From the NCBI GenBank assembly GCA_950022295.1, contig OX465599.1:289189501-289253500 (forward strand): 64,000 nt of DNA, in the 5' to 3' direction. This document shows positions 45,978 to 56,338 of this stretch, one piece after another. Within the stretch, counting starts at the first letter, position 1. Each line of letters begins with the position of its first letter. The position numbers and the translations under genes were made by a program. This DNA comes from Bromus sterilis. Taxonomy: Eukaryota > Streptophyta > Magnoliopsida > Poales > Poaceae. The notes below the pieces were generated by a model. It had not been told where the DNA came from, made no database searches, and saw only the letters and a list, made by a program, of their open reading frames with translations.

Positions 45978-47373
45978 TAGGACCCACCGGGACCATTCCC
46001 CGCCATTCCGGGACCTTCCGGGATGGTTTCGGGACATTCCGGAACCTTCTGGAACACTTCCAAGACCTTCCGGGGCCGTTTTCGGATGTTCCGAAACTAT
46101 TTGGATAGGTTCCGAGACGATCCGGGTTCCGGTCTAGCCTGCCCGATGCCCTGCGTCGGTTCGTCGGTCGTTTTCGGGACGTCCACCGATTAACCGGAAA
46201 CTATTCCGATTGATCCAGGACTTCCCCAGTACCATTATCATATGTTCCAGAACCACCTGGGACTATTCCAAAGTGATCCGGACATATCTTTAAATACCCA
46301 GAACTTCTTCTGGCGCCCTTATGAACAATTCCATAAATACCCGGAACTACTTCCGGTGCCCGTATGAACTATTCCGTTTTGCTTCCACTAAACCTTCTAC
46401 CATTCCAGTATTCTAACAGACTACTACTCATTAAGTGTGTGACCCAATAGGTTCGGTATAATGCTGACATGACTCAGAACATCTTCCGGACATAGGTCAA
46501 CAGCCTTTTGTCAATAGCCAATAATCAACAGCGGAGCCATGGACTCCCATGTTGACTCCCGCACATACACGAAGAAACTTCGAGTGGACCATTATGTTTA
46601 GTCATGTACCATTCCCTTTGCTTCGTGATATATGACAAAGTTAGAGGACAGAAGTTTGGCACCCATGTGTAACAACTTCTTGAACACAAGCCACTCGTTA
46701 TCCTCTCTGCTCGTTTGTCCCTTTTTCTCGTTTATTGTATTTCGGTATCCCCGTGACTAAATCACAATGCGTCTGGCCAGACTATAATGGATACCGTCAT
46801 ACCGAGTGGGACCGAAGTGAATATCTTCTTCATCGAGAAGGAGCAAATCCCAATCTTGAACTATCGCAGTTACTAGACACACTATCCGATGTACCCAGAA
46901 CTTATTTTACTACTTCCAAGTAACGGGAAGATTCATCTAAGAACCAAAGTACATGTTCCTGTGTGAAGCAACTCGACACTCTCATGGTCTAAGGAATTAC
47001 GTATATGATAACATTTCATGATATGACTTATAATGTTGTTACGATGTGATCTCTAAGTATATCATTCAATACTAGGGTCGGTTCAACATCATTGTTCTGC
47101 TAATAATATGTTCTCACTGCTACTGACATCCTTGTTACAAGAACAATTTCCATGATTAAGAAAACGTAACCATCAGTTAGCACATGAGCTGGTCTTAGAG
47201 GCTAAACCAAGAACTCTTGGTGTTTACATTTCCACACATGCTAATGAGTTTTCTTCTGAATCTCACAGTCAGGGTCATTGCATTTATAGCACAGAAATAT
47301 AAACATTAATTACGAACGTGGAAATATATATATAATAACATTTTATTATTGCCTCTGGGGCATATTTCCAACA

Positions 47374-47800
47374 ATAGAACATATAAAAAGATGTTTTATT
47401 ATGAGGGGAATTTTTCTGATTTTATAAAGTTGGTTTGACCCAATTTAGAGCAAATAAAATCATTGGCAAAAGAATTAGATCCCAAAGGCTTTTGATTTTT
47501 ATTTGATTTTTCCAGAGAGGTAAAAATCAAAGTAAAAACATGGGCATGGAGAAAAATCCAAAGAATTTGCCTATGCAAAATTTGGACTTAGGGGGAACAC
47601 AAATGGAGCAATGAAAAACCCCACATCACATCTCTTTAGCCATCCAAAAGAAATTCAAAACAAAAATCAACTGGGCTCCAAGCTCCTTGCCATTTGGATT
47701 CATTACAAGAATTTGCAACAACCCATCACCATGTCAAATTGGAAGTCAAAGATAAAGGGAGATTACATGCTGATTTGGGAATTACATGTGGGCTGTTACA
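47374..47800 (-). mobile_element. Minus-strand chromovirus LTR, segment 3 (LTR start)
   Basis: Ends at 47800 with ggctgttaca, so on the minus strand the LTR starts TGTAACAGCCCACATG, comparable with TGTAACAGCCCAG at 55865. The first five bases are the copia TSD. AT-rich, with no coding frame. Confidence 0.7.
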
Positions 47801-47899
47801 AAACCTCAAGTTGTGAATGGGCAAAAACTCAAGCATTACGTGGCGGGAGATCCCGTCAATGTTGATGTAAATATAATACACACAACAACTCATGAATAA
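47801..47899 (+). pseudogene. C-terminus of an Athila-like polyprotein (integrase tail)
   Basis: The frame reads KPQVVNGQKLKHYVAGDP and ends HTTTHE, TAA at 47897-47899. The VNGQ-x-LKHY block is the typical C-terminal end of Athila-like Pol in grasses. The polyprotein is cut at 47800 by the minus-strand LTR; its other part is not in the window. Confidence 0.7.
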
Positions 47900-48285
47900 T
47901 ATGTTGCAACCCCATTTCAGACACCAGCAGAAGCAGAATAAGAAAAGGTATGTATTACGGTAAGGAAACATCGCGAACCGCCATAAAAGTTCCAGATTAC
48001 GCGTTTTTGAAAAATATAGAAAATTCAGAGCCTAATTGGAGCCGGAGAGGAGCTCCAGGGGGCCCAGGCGCCCCCTGGCGTGGCCTACCTCATGGCCGCG
48101 CCGGGAGGCCGCCTAGGCACCCCGGAGCCCATCTCCGACTCCACTTTGGCTCATCACCTTCCTTTTGTTGTAGAAATTTTTGCTATATATTTGCCCGGAT
48201 ACTCCCGGCACCGTATCTCGCGATTTCTTGTGTTTTCTTTTCGAGTTGTTTCTGCCAGGAAATCTTCTAGTTAGACCTAGGTGCC
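47900..48285 (+). other. Spacer between pol and the 3' ORF of the Athila-like host element
   Basis: Non-coding. It contains a GC-rich palindromic patch around 48055-48125 (ggggcccaggcgccccctgg), similar in wording to the LTR leaders of the TGATACG family, and then a pyrimidine-rich stretch before the ATG at 48286. Confidence 0.5.
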
Positions 48286-48798
48286 ATGACTTCCCCAAGT
48301 TCTCCCAAGGACAAGTTCATCGTCAACGTCATCAGCCCTTACCTCGCTTAGGTGAAGAACCATCCTTGAACCGTCCAGTTAGAGGATGGTGTCCTTCACC
48401 ATGAAGATCTAAAGGAACCTGTCAAGGAGAGGAGCATCGAGGCCAGGCTAGAAGAGATGGGGCAAGAAGTCTTCAAGTACAAGCAGATGGTTGAGCGGGG
48501 TGTTGAAGCCAACTTCGACCTCATCAACGAGCTGAAGACGTTCTACAAGAAGGAGATGAGGGGGATATGGTCAAGCATCACCGCGACAGAAGAAAGAATT
48601 GATGATCTCCAAGGGGAGATCTATGATCTGCACAACCAGAACTGTGAGTATGAACTAAAGTTTATGCACATGGGTTTAGGTGTTGGAAGCAGTATCTTGG
48701 AGACTGAAGCCTCTCATTGGACCGGAGAACCTCTACCATGGAAGCGCTTCGTCCATGACTACATCAACAACAACAACAACAACAAGAATGAGGAGTAA
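48286..48798 (+). pseudogene. 3' ORF of an Athila-like element, two in-frame stops
   Basis: The start MTSPSSPKDKFIVNVISPYL lies at 48286; TAG at 48349-48351 and TGA at 48367-48369 interrupt it, and the same frame then runs open to 48798. The open part reads RLEEMGQEVFKYKQMVERG, FYKKEMRGIWSSI and IDDLQGEIYDLHNQNCEYE, a probable coiled coil, and ends in an Asn run encoded by (AAC)n. The position after pol is where Athila elements carry an additional, env-like ORF, but no signal peptide or transmembrane segment is visible. I cannot name a function; a structural or RNA-associated role is only a guess. Confidence 0.7.
48764..48786 (+). repeat. (AAC)n microsatellite
   Basis: About seven CAA/AAC units encode the Asn run at the end of the 3' ORF. 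Confidence 0.9.
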
Positions 48799-50054
48799 AT
48801 CTCCTTGGGTAATGGCACCCCCTCAGCTTGTTCCAAGCTTGGGGGAGTTCCCGGTATTTTTATCTTTATCTTAGTCTTTTAGATTCAAGTAGAGTCGTAT
48901 CATATCTAGAGAAGTTATTATATGAAATAGGTCTTTGCATTGAGGTCTATCACTCCTTCTGTGGAGAGTTTGTATCCGTGAGTGTGGAGTCATCTATGAT
49001 GGAATATTAATGAGAAGTCTATTGGTTTCTTCGCTGCACTCGGTATTCTCTTCATGCAATTGACCTTATATGATGATTATTATGGGGAGTATTAACCTTA
49101 TATCAGGTATGGATTTGAGAACTTTATTTAATTTTGGCAAACATAGCTTTTGTCTTGACAACATGCATGTTTTTCTCAAGTAGCGACATAGCCAAAACCT
49201 TTATGTTATTATGCTTGAAGTGTTATGTTGACAAGGAAGACAACTTGATGTGTTATGTTACCTTAATGTTTATGCTTTATATGTTTTGCATCTAAATTAG
49301 CATCAATTGTCTATTCTCTCAAAGCCTTTGCTAGACAAACTCTTTGCCTATCAGTTTTCTGCTTGTGCATCCATACCCTGAAACCAATCTTCCATTTGAG
49401 TCCACCATATCTTCCTATTCGTGGTATCTCCCTACCAATCCTGAAAAGTATAGAATTTATGTGTTATCCTTAAATGTTCAAAATCTTTTGTCTTGTGCCT
49501 CTTGTTTAGCTCATGAGGAAGTAGTAGGTAATTCATGATCTTCTTAAGTTGGACAAGTTTTACCCCAGGATTGCATGTCTAATCTGCAAACCCATAATAC
49601 GAGGAGGAACTGGCATGAGTGTGCCCAGCTCGAAAGATAATACAACAAACAAACCCTCCTTCACGCTTGGTCTATGAGAAATCAGAAACTTTGGCAGTGA
49701 TAAACAAAGGAGATTAAGGGGATGTGATCGTCCCCACTTGGGAGCTGTTCCTCGAAACTTGTCCATCTTGAGAAGTAATTGAGCTATCTATTAGCATTCG
49801 TTGGCAAACTATGCACCTCCCAAAATTTATTTTCATTCTGTTTGATTTAAGGATAGCACATGAGTTTTCCCTGCTTGCCTTTAACAAGGCCTTTCTTTTA
49901 CTTTTATGTTGAGTTAGTTTCCCTACTTCCTTCTTTTCCCAAAAGAGAACAGACACTTGATGCTGATGAGGATTCATCCATATAATGTTCCATTAAGTTT
50001 TGCCATGCCACATCATTGTTGACATTATCTTTTGATAAGTAAGTTGATAGGGCA
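48799..50054 (+). other. 3' untranslated region of the Athila-like host element
   Basis: Starts with cagcttgttccaagcttggg (48826 onward), related to the polypurine-like AAGCTTGGGG motif of the family. The rest is AT-rich without coding signal. It includes a 235-bp foldback at 49540-49774. It is cut by the copia LTR at 50055. Confidence 0.55.
49540..49774. repeat. Foldback segment with 21-bp inverted repeats
   Basis: cttcttaagttggacaagtt at 49540 and, inverted at 49774, cttctcaagatggacaagtt match in 19 of 21 positions. The interior has no gene. It may be a small MITE-like unit or a structured RNA of the host retroelement; no clear TSD was seen. Confidence 0.6.
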
Positions 50055-50369
50055 TGTTTCCCCTTGATTGGTTTTAGTGATTGATGACAATGCATTTGCA
50101 TTCTAACCGTGTGTTAATAAGCGTTTCAGATAATGGTGGTCATGGCACAAGACGGTCTGGTTCCCCTCTGGTGTTGGAGCGTGAAGACGGGGTTTTCTTT
50201 CGATATCTTTTTGATTGATTGAGTCGTAGGAAAACCGTACTATGAAGAGGGGATCCGCTTTGGAATGGTGGGTGGAATCATCACACATACACACTCACTG
50301 CACCCACATATTTTTCTTTGTGTCATGGAGAAGTTGGGCATGGTGGCTTTGGAGGTCAGACCTCTGCCA

Positions 50370-50800
50370 GAGCGGTAGTACCGCTTGGGGTCACGGTAGT
50401 ACCGCGGCTAGTACCGCACCCACTACCGTATCCTCTCTGGATAGGCGGTAGTGGGGCATAGTGCTGGTCTCAGTACTACCGCGGAGCGGTAGTACCGCGC
50501 CCCGTGCGGTAGTACCTCTGCCCGGTAGTACCGTGGCTATTACCGCACCCACTACCGTATCTTCTATGGATTGAGAGGTAGTGGGGCGCGGTACTGTGTC
50601 ATAGTACTACCGCGGCACGGTAGTACCGTTGGAGTTGCGGTAGTACCGCACCACGGTAGTGCCGTGGCTAGTGCCGCACTCAATACCGTATCCTCTCTGG
50701 ATAGGGCGGAAGTGGGGCACGGTACTGGCCTCGGTACTACCAGGGAGGGTAGTACCGCGCCCCCTTGCAGTAGTACTGCCCCACGGTAGTACCGTGGTTG
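50370..50800 (+). repeat. Minisatellite of CGGTAGTACCGC-type units
   Basis: Around 20 variants of ggtagtaccgc, mixed with ggtactacc, fill this stretch with irregular spacers (for example ctaccgtatcctctctggat). Units are near-palindromic. The sister LTR at 7392 starts at the last unit. Confidence 0.9.
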
Positions 50801-50831
50801 GTGGAGGTCCAACGGCTGCATTTATGTCTAC

Positions 50832-50840
50832 CTATAAAAG
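50832..50840 (+). promoter_or_regulatory. TATA box of the second copia LTR
   Basis: ctataaaag, 720 bases before the LTR end and just downstream of the minisatellite. The sister LTR has cataaaaga at 7440. Confidence 0.6.
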
Positions 50841-51560
50841 GGGGTCTTCTTCCCCATTGAGACTTACCTCATTTATTGCTCTCACCTCCATTGACTCCCA
50901 AGCTCCATTCTTGCCCAATCTCCCTCCCTAGCCATCAAAACTTGTTGATTCTCTAGGGTTTGGAAGAGGAGGCCCCGATCTACACTTCCACCAAAGGATA
51001 TTTGATTCCCCCCACTAATCCCGTGTGGATCTTGTTACTCTTGGGTGCGTTGGTGCCCTAGACGGAAGAGGTCACCTCGAAGCCACATTCCATTGTGGTG
51101 AAGCTTCGTGGTTTTGTTGGGAGCCTCCAATTAAGTTGTGGAGTTTGCCCCAACCTTGTTTGTAAAGGTTTGGTTGGCACCTTCAAGGCCGCCTCGTAGT
51201 GAATCATGGCATCTTACATTGGTAAGAGCGTGAGGAGAAATAGGGTGGCCCTCGTTGGCTTCGTGTGAGCATTGTTCCCCTCACCCTCTCCACACGGAGA
51301 CGTACTTATCAAAAGAGAACGAACTTCGGAAACATATCCTTGTCTCCCGTGTTCCCTTTTACCTTTACTTTGTGCAAGTTACTTTCCTTGCTTATTTATT
51401 GCTTGCTTGTTGTATCATAGTTGTTGGCATATAGGTTGCTCACATAGTTGCATATCTAGACAACCTATATTCATTGTTGAGCCTAAATTGTGAAGAAAAG
51501 TTTAAAAAGTGTTAGTCGCCTATTCACCCCCCCTCTAGTCCACATTTCGATCCTTTCAAT

Positions 51561-51572
51561 TGGTATCAGAGC
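51561..51572 (+). other. Primer-binding site, tRNA-Met type
   Basis: TGGTATCAGAGC, two bases after the LTR end; exact match to the canonical initiator tRNA-Met PBS. Confidence 0.95.
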
Positions 51573-51608
51573 ATCGTCTCTTATTAAGGGCTTTACCGCC
51601 TTAAGAGG

Positions 51609-52472
51609 ATGTCGCAAGATGATAAACCGAAAGAGTATGAGGTTCCAGGAGCTACTTTGAACCCTCCCCTCTTGGAAAGAGTTCCAAGTACCGAGGGCTA
51701 CACGAATACGTTTGCGAAGGATGACTCGTCATCTATCTCTCGACATGAGTACAATGAAGGAATGTCCGCCATTAAGGCGCACATGAATAAAGTTACCGAC
51801 ATGCTTGGTAGTATCATGTCGAGGATGCCCTCGGAGAGCAACCCCACCATCATCCCCAACATTCCAACGTTGGGTGGAGGAGATTTCATCTCCCAACCTA
51901 GTGATGATGGTAGGAATGATAGCCGATCCATTCCTCGTTCAGGGAATGGATCGGGTATTCATTCCGCGGTGGCTCCTCATGTTACCTATAACTCACTACC
52001 TCTTCCCGAGCCTCATTTTGCACATGCAGGCACTATTCCCATTCTTAACAAAGATGCTTATCCGGTTTGGGCTCATCGCATGAAGAGACATTTGAAGGGG
52101 TCCTCAGTGGAACTGTGGCACATCATTGAGGAGGGATTCAATGCTCGTGACAGCCACAACATGACCCCAAAAGAATATCGGGACAACATCATCAACAGTC
52201 ATGCTATGCTTGTGATAGGAAATGGGTTGAAGGAAGGGCAGTACAATCTTGTCCTAAAGTGTGAAATGGACAAAGAGATGTGGGATCTTCTTGAGAAGAC
52301 TCTCATCGGAAGCTCTAGCATACGGTGCTCGAAGTTTGAAAAGATTCAAGATCAAGCCGATCACTTTGTCAGGAATGAAGGGGAGTCTTCCGAGGATGTA
52401 CATCAAAGGTTGGTGGCTCTCGCCAACTTCATGACGGACCATGGATCATGGACACCGATGATGGATGGATAA
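51609..52472 (+). CDS. gag: Copia Gag, N-terminal part
   Basis: Starts MSQDDKPKEYEVPGATLN soon after the PBS. The N-terminal 120 residues are low-complexity. From about residue 140 it has the DUF4219/UBN2-type copia Gag fold: ILNKDAYPVWAHRMKRHLKG, LWHIIEEGF, and MWDLLEKTLIGSSSIRCSKF. It would form the capsid. The frame ends by a shift at about 52440-52472 (SWTPMMDG), and the protein continues in frame +1 at 52465, so this copy is frameshifted in Gag. Confidence 0.9.
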   Translation: MSQDDKPKEYEVPGATLNPPLLERVPSTEGYTNTFAKDDSSSISRHEYNEGMSAIKAHMNKVTDMLGSIMSRMPSESNPTIIPNIPTLGGGDFISQPSDDGRNDSRSIPRSGNGSGIHSAVAPHVTYNSLPLPEPHFAHAGTIPILNKDAYPVWAHRMKRHLKGSSVELWHIIEEGFNARDSHNMTPKEYRDNIINSHAMLVIGNGLKEGQYNLVLKCEMDKEMWDLLEKTLIGSSSIRCSKFEKIQDQADHFVRNEGESSEDVHQRLVALANFMTDHGSWTPMMDG

Positions 52473-53442
52473 TAGAAAGTTCATCACGGCTATGCTCCTA
52501 CACAAGAAGCATATCACCAAGGTCATTCGTCAAAGGCCCGACTTTCGCGAGTTGAGTTCAAACCAAATCTTGTATGAATTTTTTGCCATGGAAATCTTGG
52601 ACTCCACGGCCGAGTTAAAGTTAGCTCGCCAAAGTGGCACCAAGATGCCATCTCTCGCCTTGAAGGCCAAGGAAGTTCAAGTTGAGGAAGATGAAGATGA
52701 AGAGGATGTTGGTCCGGAGGACACCAAGTATGCTTACAATGAGCACATGGCTCTAGCCTCAAGACAATTTTGGGGCAACAAGAAGAACTTCAAGTCCAAC
52801 ACAAGTAGCTTCAAGCCAAAGGGCCAAAGAATAAGGACTTGCTTCAATTGTGGCAATGTGAGTCATTTTGTTGTGGATTGTCCATATGAGAAGAGAGAAG
52901 GCCACGGTGGAAAGATTATCCGTAAGGACAAGAACAAGCCACAATTGAACAAGAACTTTGTGAAGAAGAAGCCACAACGTGTGTTGGTGGCTCAAGAAGA
53001 ATACTATTCCGATGATGAGGATGATGAAGAAAGTGGTGAGATTGTGGCAACCGCCACCATTCCTATCACCATTGAATCCCCCTCATCAACTTCTCTCTTC
53101 AACTCCCCCAACGAGAACCCTCACATCATCCACAAGTGCCTTATGGCCAAGACTACCTCGGTAACTCCTCACTCTAAACCGTTTACTCCCACTAACCCTT
53201 CATTGCTGAATTGTGTGGAGGAAAATTCGGAGCCCAAGGCACAAGAAGAAAATGAATTCAAACTATTCATGTCCAAACTCAAAGGTGTAGCCAAGGGACA
53301 CTTTGTGGCTCTCTTGGAACAACTAGGTGAAGCCCATGCTCACATTGAGCAACTTGATGAGACTATCACCGAGTTGCAAGGTCATAGTCGCGACTATGTG
53401 GATGAGATAGGGGAGCTATCTCATTCTCTTGAAGAAGAGCGT
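52465..53442 (+). pseudogene. gag: Copia Gag, C-terminal part, cut by an LTR
   Basis: Continues Gag with FITAMLLHKKHITKVIRQRP and an acidic linker (EEDEDEEDVGPED), then the zinc knuckle CFNCGNVSHFVVDC (C-x2-C-x4-H-x4-C) that binds genomic RNA, and Lys-rich and coiled-coil-like segments (EQLGEAHAHIEQLDETITEL). The reading frame runs through LEEERC into the chromovirus LTR at 53443; the last residues (NAPGITL) are encoded by the LTR. Protease, integrase and RT are beyond the window or lost. Confidence 0.9.
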
Positions 53443-55864
53443 TGTAATGCCCCGGGTATCACACTATAGTAATTACTTTTGATTAACGCCAATTCATGAT
53501 TAGGCATGTGATGATCACCCTTGACCAAGTCTTGTTCAAATTCAACCCGATTAATAATTCCAAAACAATGTGGCTAATAAAAGTTCAACCAAAAACTTTT
53601 CAACCATTTTTTTAAATGCCAAAATTTAGTGGATCATTCCAACATGGGAATGGTAATTTATGAAGCCACTTAGATAGTGCAAACAAATGAAAATAGTAAC
53701 CAAGTGGCCCAATTTAATCATTAAATAATTGTGGAAAATACAAATGATTTATAAAAAGCTCAAATGTTTTGTAGTAATGTATTGTAGGGTAATAGAATTA
53801 ATGGAAAAAGTTTCATAATTTTATAAAATCTAATGCTACCTAAACAAAATAAAAAAACAGAAAGAAAAGAATAAAAACAAGAAAAAGACCTAAGCTATGC
53901 CCAGTGCAACCCCTCCCTCTGGGCCAAGCCCATCTACCCCAACCCCCCCACCAGCCCAACCCATCTGGGGCCTTATCCTTCCTCGCTACATGAGGAGGCA
54001 GGGCGTGTTGGCAATCCCGCGGTGCCACGACCGTCGTCGTCGCCGTGGCACCCATCGGCGACCAGCCAACGGGGTTAAAGCCCGAGGCCACCCCCCCGAC
54101 ATGAACCCTAAACCTAGACGCCATCTCCCCATCTCCCCTCGCGTCGTTTCCCTTCGGGCGCGAGCTCCCCGCCGCGGACACCATGTCGTCGTTGACGCGG
54201 CTAGAAGCCACACCGCGACGGACCATCTTGTCCAGGGCCCTCCCAGCGCTCGTCCTCGTCTCCTCAAGCCGTCGCTCGTCGCCGCAGACCCCGAGCCGTC
54301 GGAATCGAGTTTCCCCTGACGCCACAACCGACGCCTTCACCAACCGAATTCGTCGCCTCCGGCCACTACCTATCGAATCCGAGCTCACCACCGTCCTCCC
54401 CGGAGTGAGCCTCCTTCATCCCCCCCCTTTTCCTCATGAATCGACGTCGTAGCCCCTTCTACTGTTAACGCCATGGTCATGGCCACCATGGACGGCTCCC
54501 GTGCGCGCCCGCACGGGGCTGCTCTCTGCTCGCCACGCCCTGGCAACTGTGGCCTCTCCCTTGCCACGCCCGGGCTACGCCCGTGGCCACACTCCCCCCC
54601 CCCGTCGCGCACCCGTGCCTTCATGGTTGCGGATGCAACACCACTTGCCATGGCCATGGTCGTGGCTCCGCCGCCGCCTGACCTAACCGTGGCGCACTGC
54701 CGGTGCTCACCTCAGAGCGCGCGGCTGCCCCCTCCTCGCCGTGGCTCCCCTCGCCGGAGCGGCTCGTCCCCGAGCACTTCGTCGCCGGCGCGCCCGTGTG
54801 GCGTGGGCAAACGACCCCCCCCTTAATCCCCTGTTAGTACTAACCCCCCCTTGGTTAAAATAAACTGGTGAAATAACCCCTCCCCCTAGCAATGACATAT
54901 GGGCCCTAGGCCTTTAATTAAAATTAAAACAAATATTGGTGGCCTCTGTCTATGACAGGTAGGCCCCACTGGCTTGATCAAAATTAAAATGAAATAGAAA
55001 ATAAATACAGTGTATGACATGTGGACCCTAGGCTTTTTAGTTAAATTAAAGAACAGATGGTTGTATCTGTCTCAATGACAATGGGGTCCCACTGGTCAGC
55101 TGACCAGTCAACCTTAAGGTGGGTCCCATCTGTCAGTTTGACCAGTACCCTACTTGTGGATAACGTTAGATTTATTAATAAAATAAAATCCGGAAATTGA
55201 TTTAAAATGATTTAAACTTTGAATTTAAATATCTTTAAAACCGTAAGTCAGATTCAAAAACTTTATACATCAAAGTCGCTCAGAAAAATACAAAGAATAA
55301 GAATACGCTACCCATACCCCCACCACACCCCTCTAACATACCGAACACGGGACATCCCCCCCCGATTTGCACTGTTCGGAACTACCCGGTACCGTTAAAA
55401 CTTCCCGGATGAAAATGTTCTGAACATGAAAGTTGTTCAGAATAGTTCAACTAACTCGGATACCCCACCCATACGTTTGTCGGATGTCCACGACACCTCC
55501 GGCATGATCCCTTCCCCCTTCGGACAAACTGTCCGGTAATCACCCGGAGCTGGCTGTTCATCCCCGGGTGAATTCGCGCTCCGAGCATATTGCTTCGTAC
55601 TACGTTAGAGCACCGATAACATTTCATCTGCCATGTCATGCATTTGATTTCTATGTCTTCTTTATATTTACTGTTCCCCCCCCCCTTTTATTCATCGGTA
55701 GACCCCGCTGCTGACGCGGACTACACCGCTGCTGAGTACGACTACTTTGTCGACGACCGTACCCCTACCGTCGAGCTTCCAGGCAAGCAGAGCCATTCTC
55801 TTCCCCATATATCGCCTATCTTTCCGTACATTTCTTGCACTAGGCATTGTTACTGTTGCTGCTG
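53443..55864 (+). mobile_element. Chromovirus LTR A, first part
   Basis: Starts TGTAATGCCCCGGG inside copia gag; preceding bases agcgt are the presumed TSD. The same order as at 3274: AT-rich, GC-rich block 53900-54820, 'gacaggtaggcccc' and 'gtgggtcccatctgtcagtt' wording (54950-55140), AT-rich, then gacgaccgtacccctaccgt and caggcaagc (55755-55790). It is interrupted at 55865 by LTR B. GC-rich overlapping frames are not called. Confidence 0.75.
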
Positions 55865-56329
55865 TGTAACAGCCCAGTTTTCACAAAAAATAAAAATTTT
55901 GTTTTCGGTGTGAATTGTTTGATTGTCTGATTTGTTTGCGGTGTTTGCATCCCCGATTTATCGATCGGCGATTATTTTTTCCCCCTCTTATCTCATACCG
56001 GACGGAGACCGACCCTTGCCACCCTGACACTCGACCTTTGCGACACCGGGTTTCACCCGATCACCGTCGTGAAAACCGCACGAGACCAGTCGCAGCCAAC
56101 GGAACGAAAACCCCGTTTAATAATTAAATGGGTTATTTTTATAGCGCGCCGGAAAGTGTTCTCGGAACGGTTCCAACGCGAGGTGAACGCCGCCGGCTCG
56201 ACGCGCTGATCGCACTGTTCGAAGTTTTACCCGAATCGGAGGTCCTGCGGACTCCCGGCGGTCAGAAAGAGCACCGCGCGCACGAGAGAAAAACCGGGGA
56301 TGTTTTTGCAAACTGCCAACCACCTGGGC

Positions 56330-56338
56330 TATATAAAG
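56330..56338 (+). promoter_or_regulatory. TATA box of LTR B
   Basis: ctatataaag followed about 30 bases later by ctagggtttccctagcc, the usual start of the transcribed leader in this LTR type. Confidence 0.6.

Larger units (their letters stand above)
26502..47373 (-). mobile_element. BARE/Angela-like copia retrotransposon with nested insertions
   Basis: Minus-strand element with 5-bp TSD ataaa (26497-26501) and ataga (47374-47378). LTRs are 26502-28134 (3') and 45223-47373 (5'), ends TGTTGGAAATATGCC...TTTCCCAACA. A PBS-like site lies at 45209-45220 and the polypurine tract at 28135-28149. The internal region (28135-31331 plus 43377-45222, about 5.0 kb) has a normal length but is riddled with stops. 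Much of its span is the Athila-like insertion 31332-43371. Confidence 0.92.
45223..47373 (-). repeat. 5' LTR of the large copia
   Basis: 2151 bp; minus strand TGTTGGAAATATGCC...TTTCCCAACA. It contains 43-bp repeats (46291, 46334), heat-shock-element-like arrays (45950-45977, 46037-46054), a TATA box (45722-45731) and a transcribed leader with a (GAA)n run near 45450-45470. Predicted frames inside (45254-46137) are LTR sequence. Confidence 0.93.
50055..51558 (+). repeat. 5' LTR of the second copia
   Basis: 1504 bp, TGTTTCCCCTTGATTGG...CCTTTCA. It has a minisatellite (50370-50800), a TATA-like ctataaaagg at 50832 and a leader with ctctagggtttgg. Frames within it are not genes. Confidence 0.93.
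50055..53442 (+). mobile_element. Copia retrotransposon, 5' part
   Basis: Plus-strand element with complete 5' LTR (50055-51558), PBS (51561-51572) and most of gag. The gag frame is interrupted at 53443 by a chromovirus LTR. The left flank is gggca (50050-50054). The 3' LTR is not in the window; a fragment of a sister copy lies at 7392-8165. Confidence 0.92.

Noticed and set aside
50370..50800. CRISPR-like appearance of repeated short palindromic units
   Set aside because: Units are degenerate, spacers irregular and repetitive, and the block is internal to a plant copia LTR.
53840..54898. GC-rich frames on both strands
   Set aside because: Same LTR position as at 3.7-4.6 kb in LTR A; no domain and frames overlap one another.
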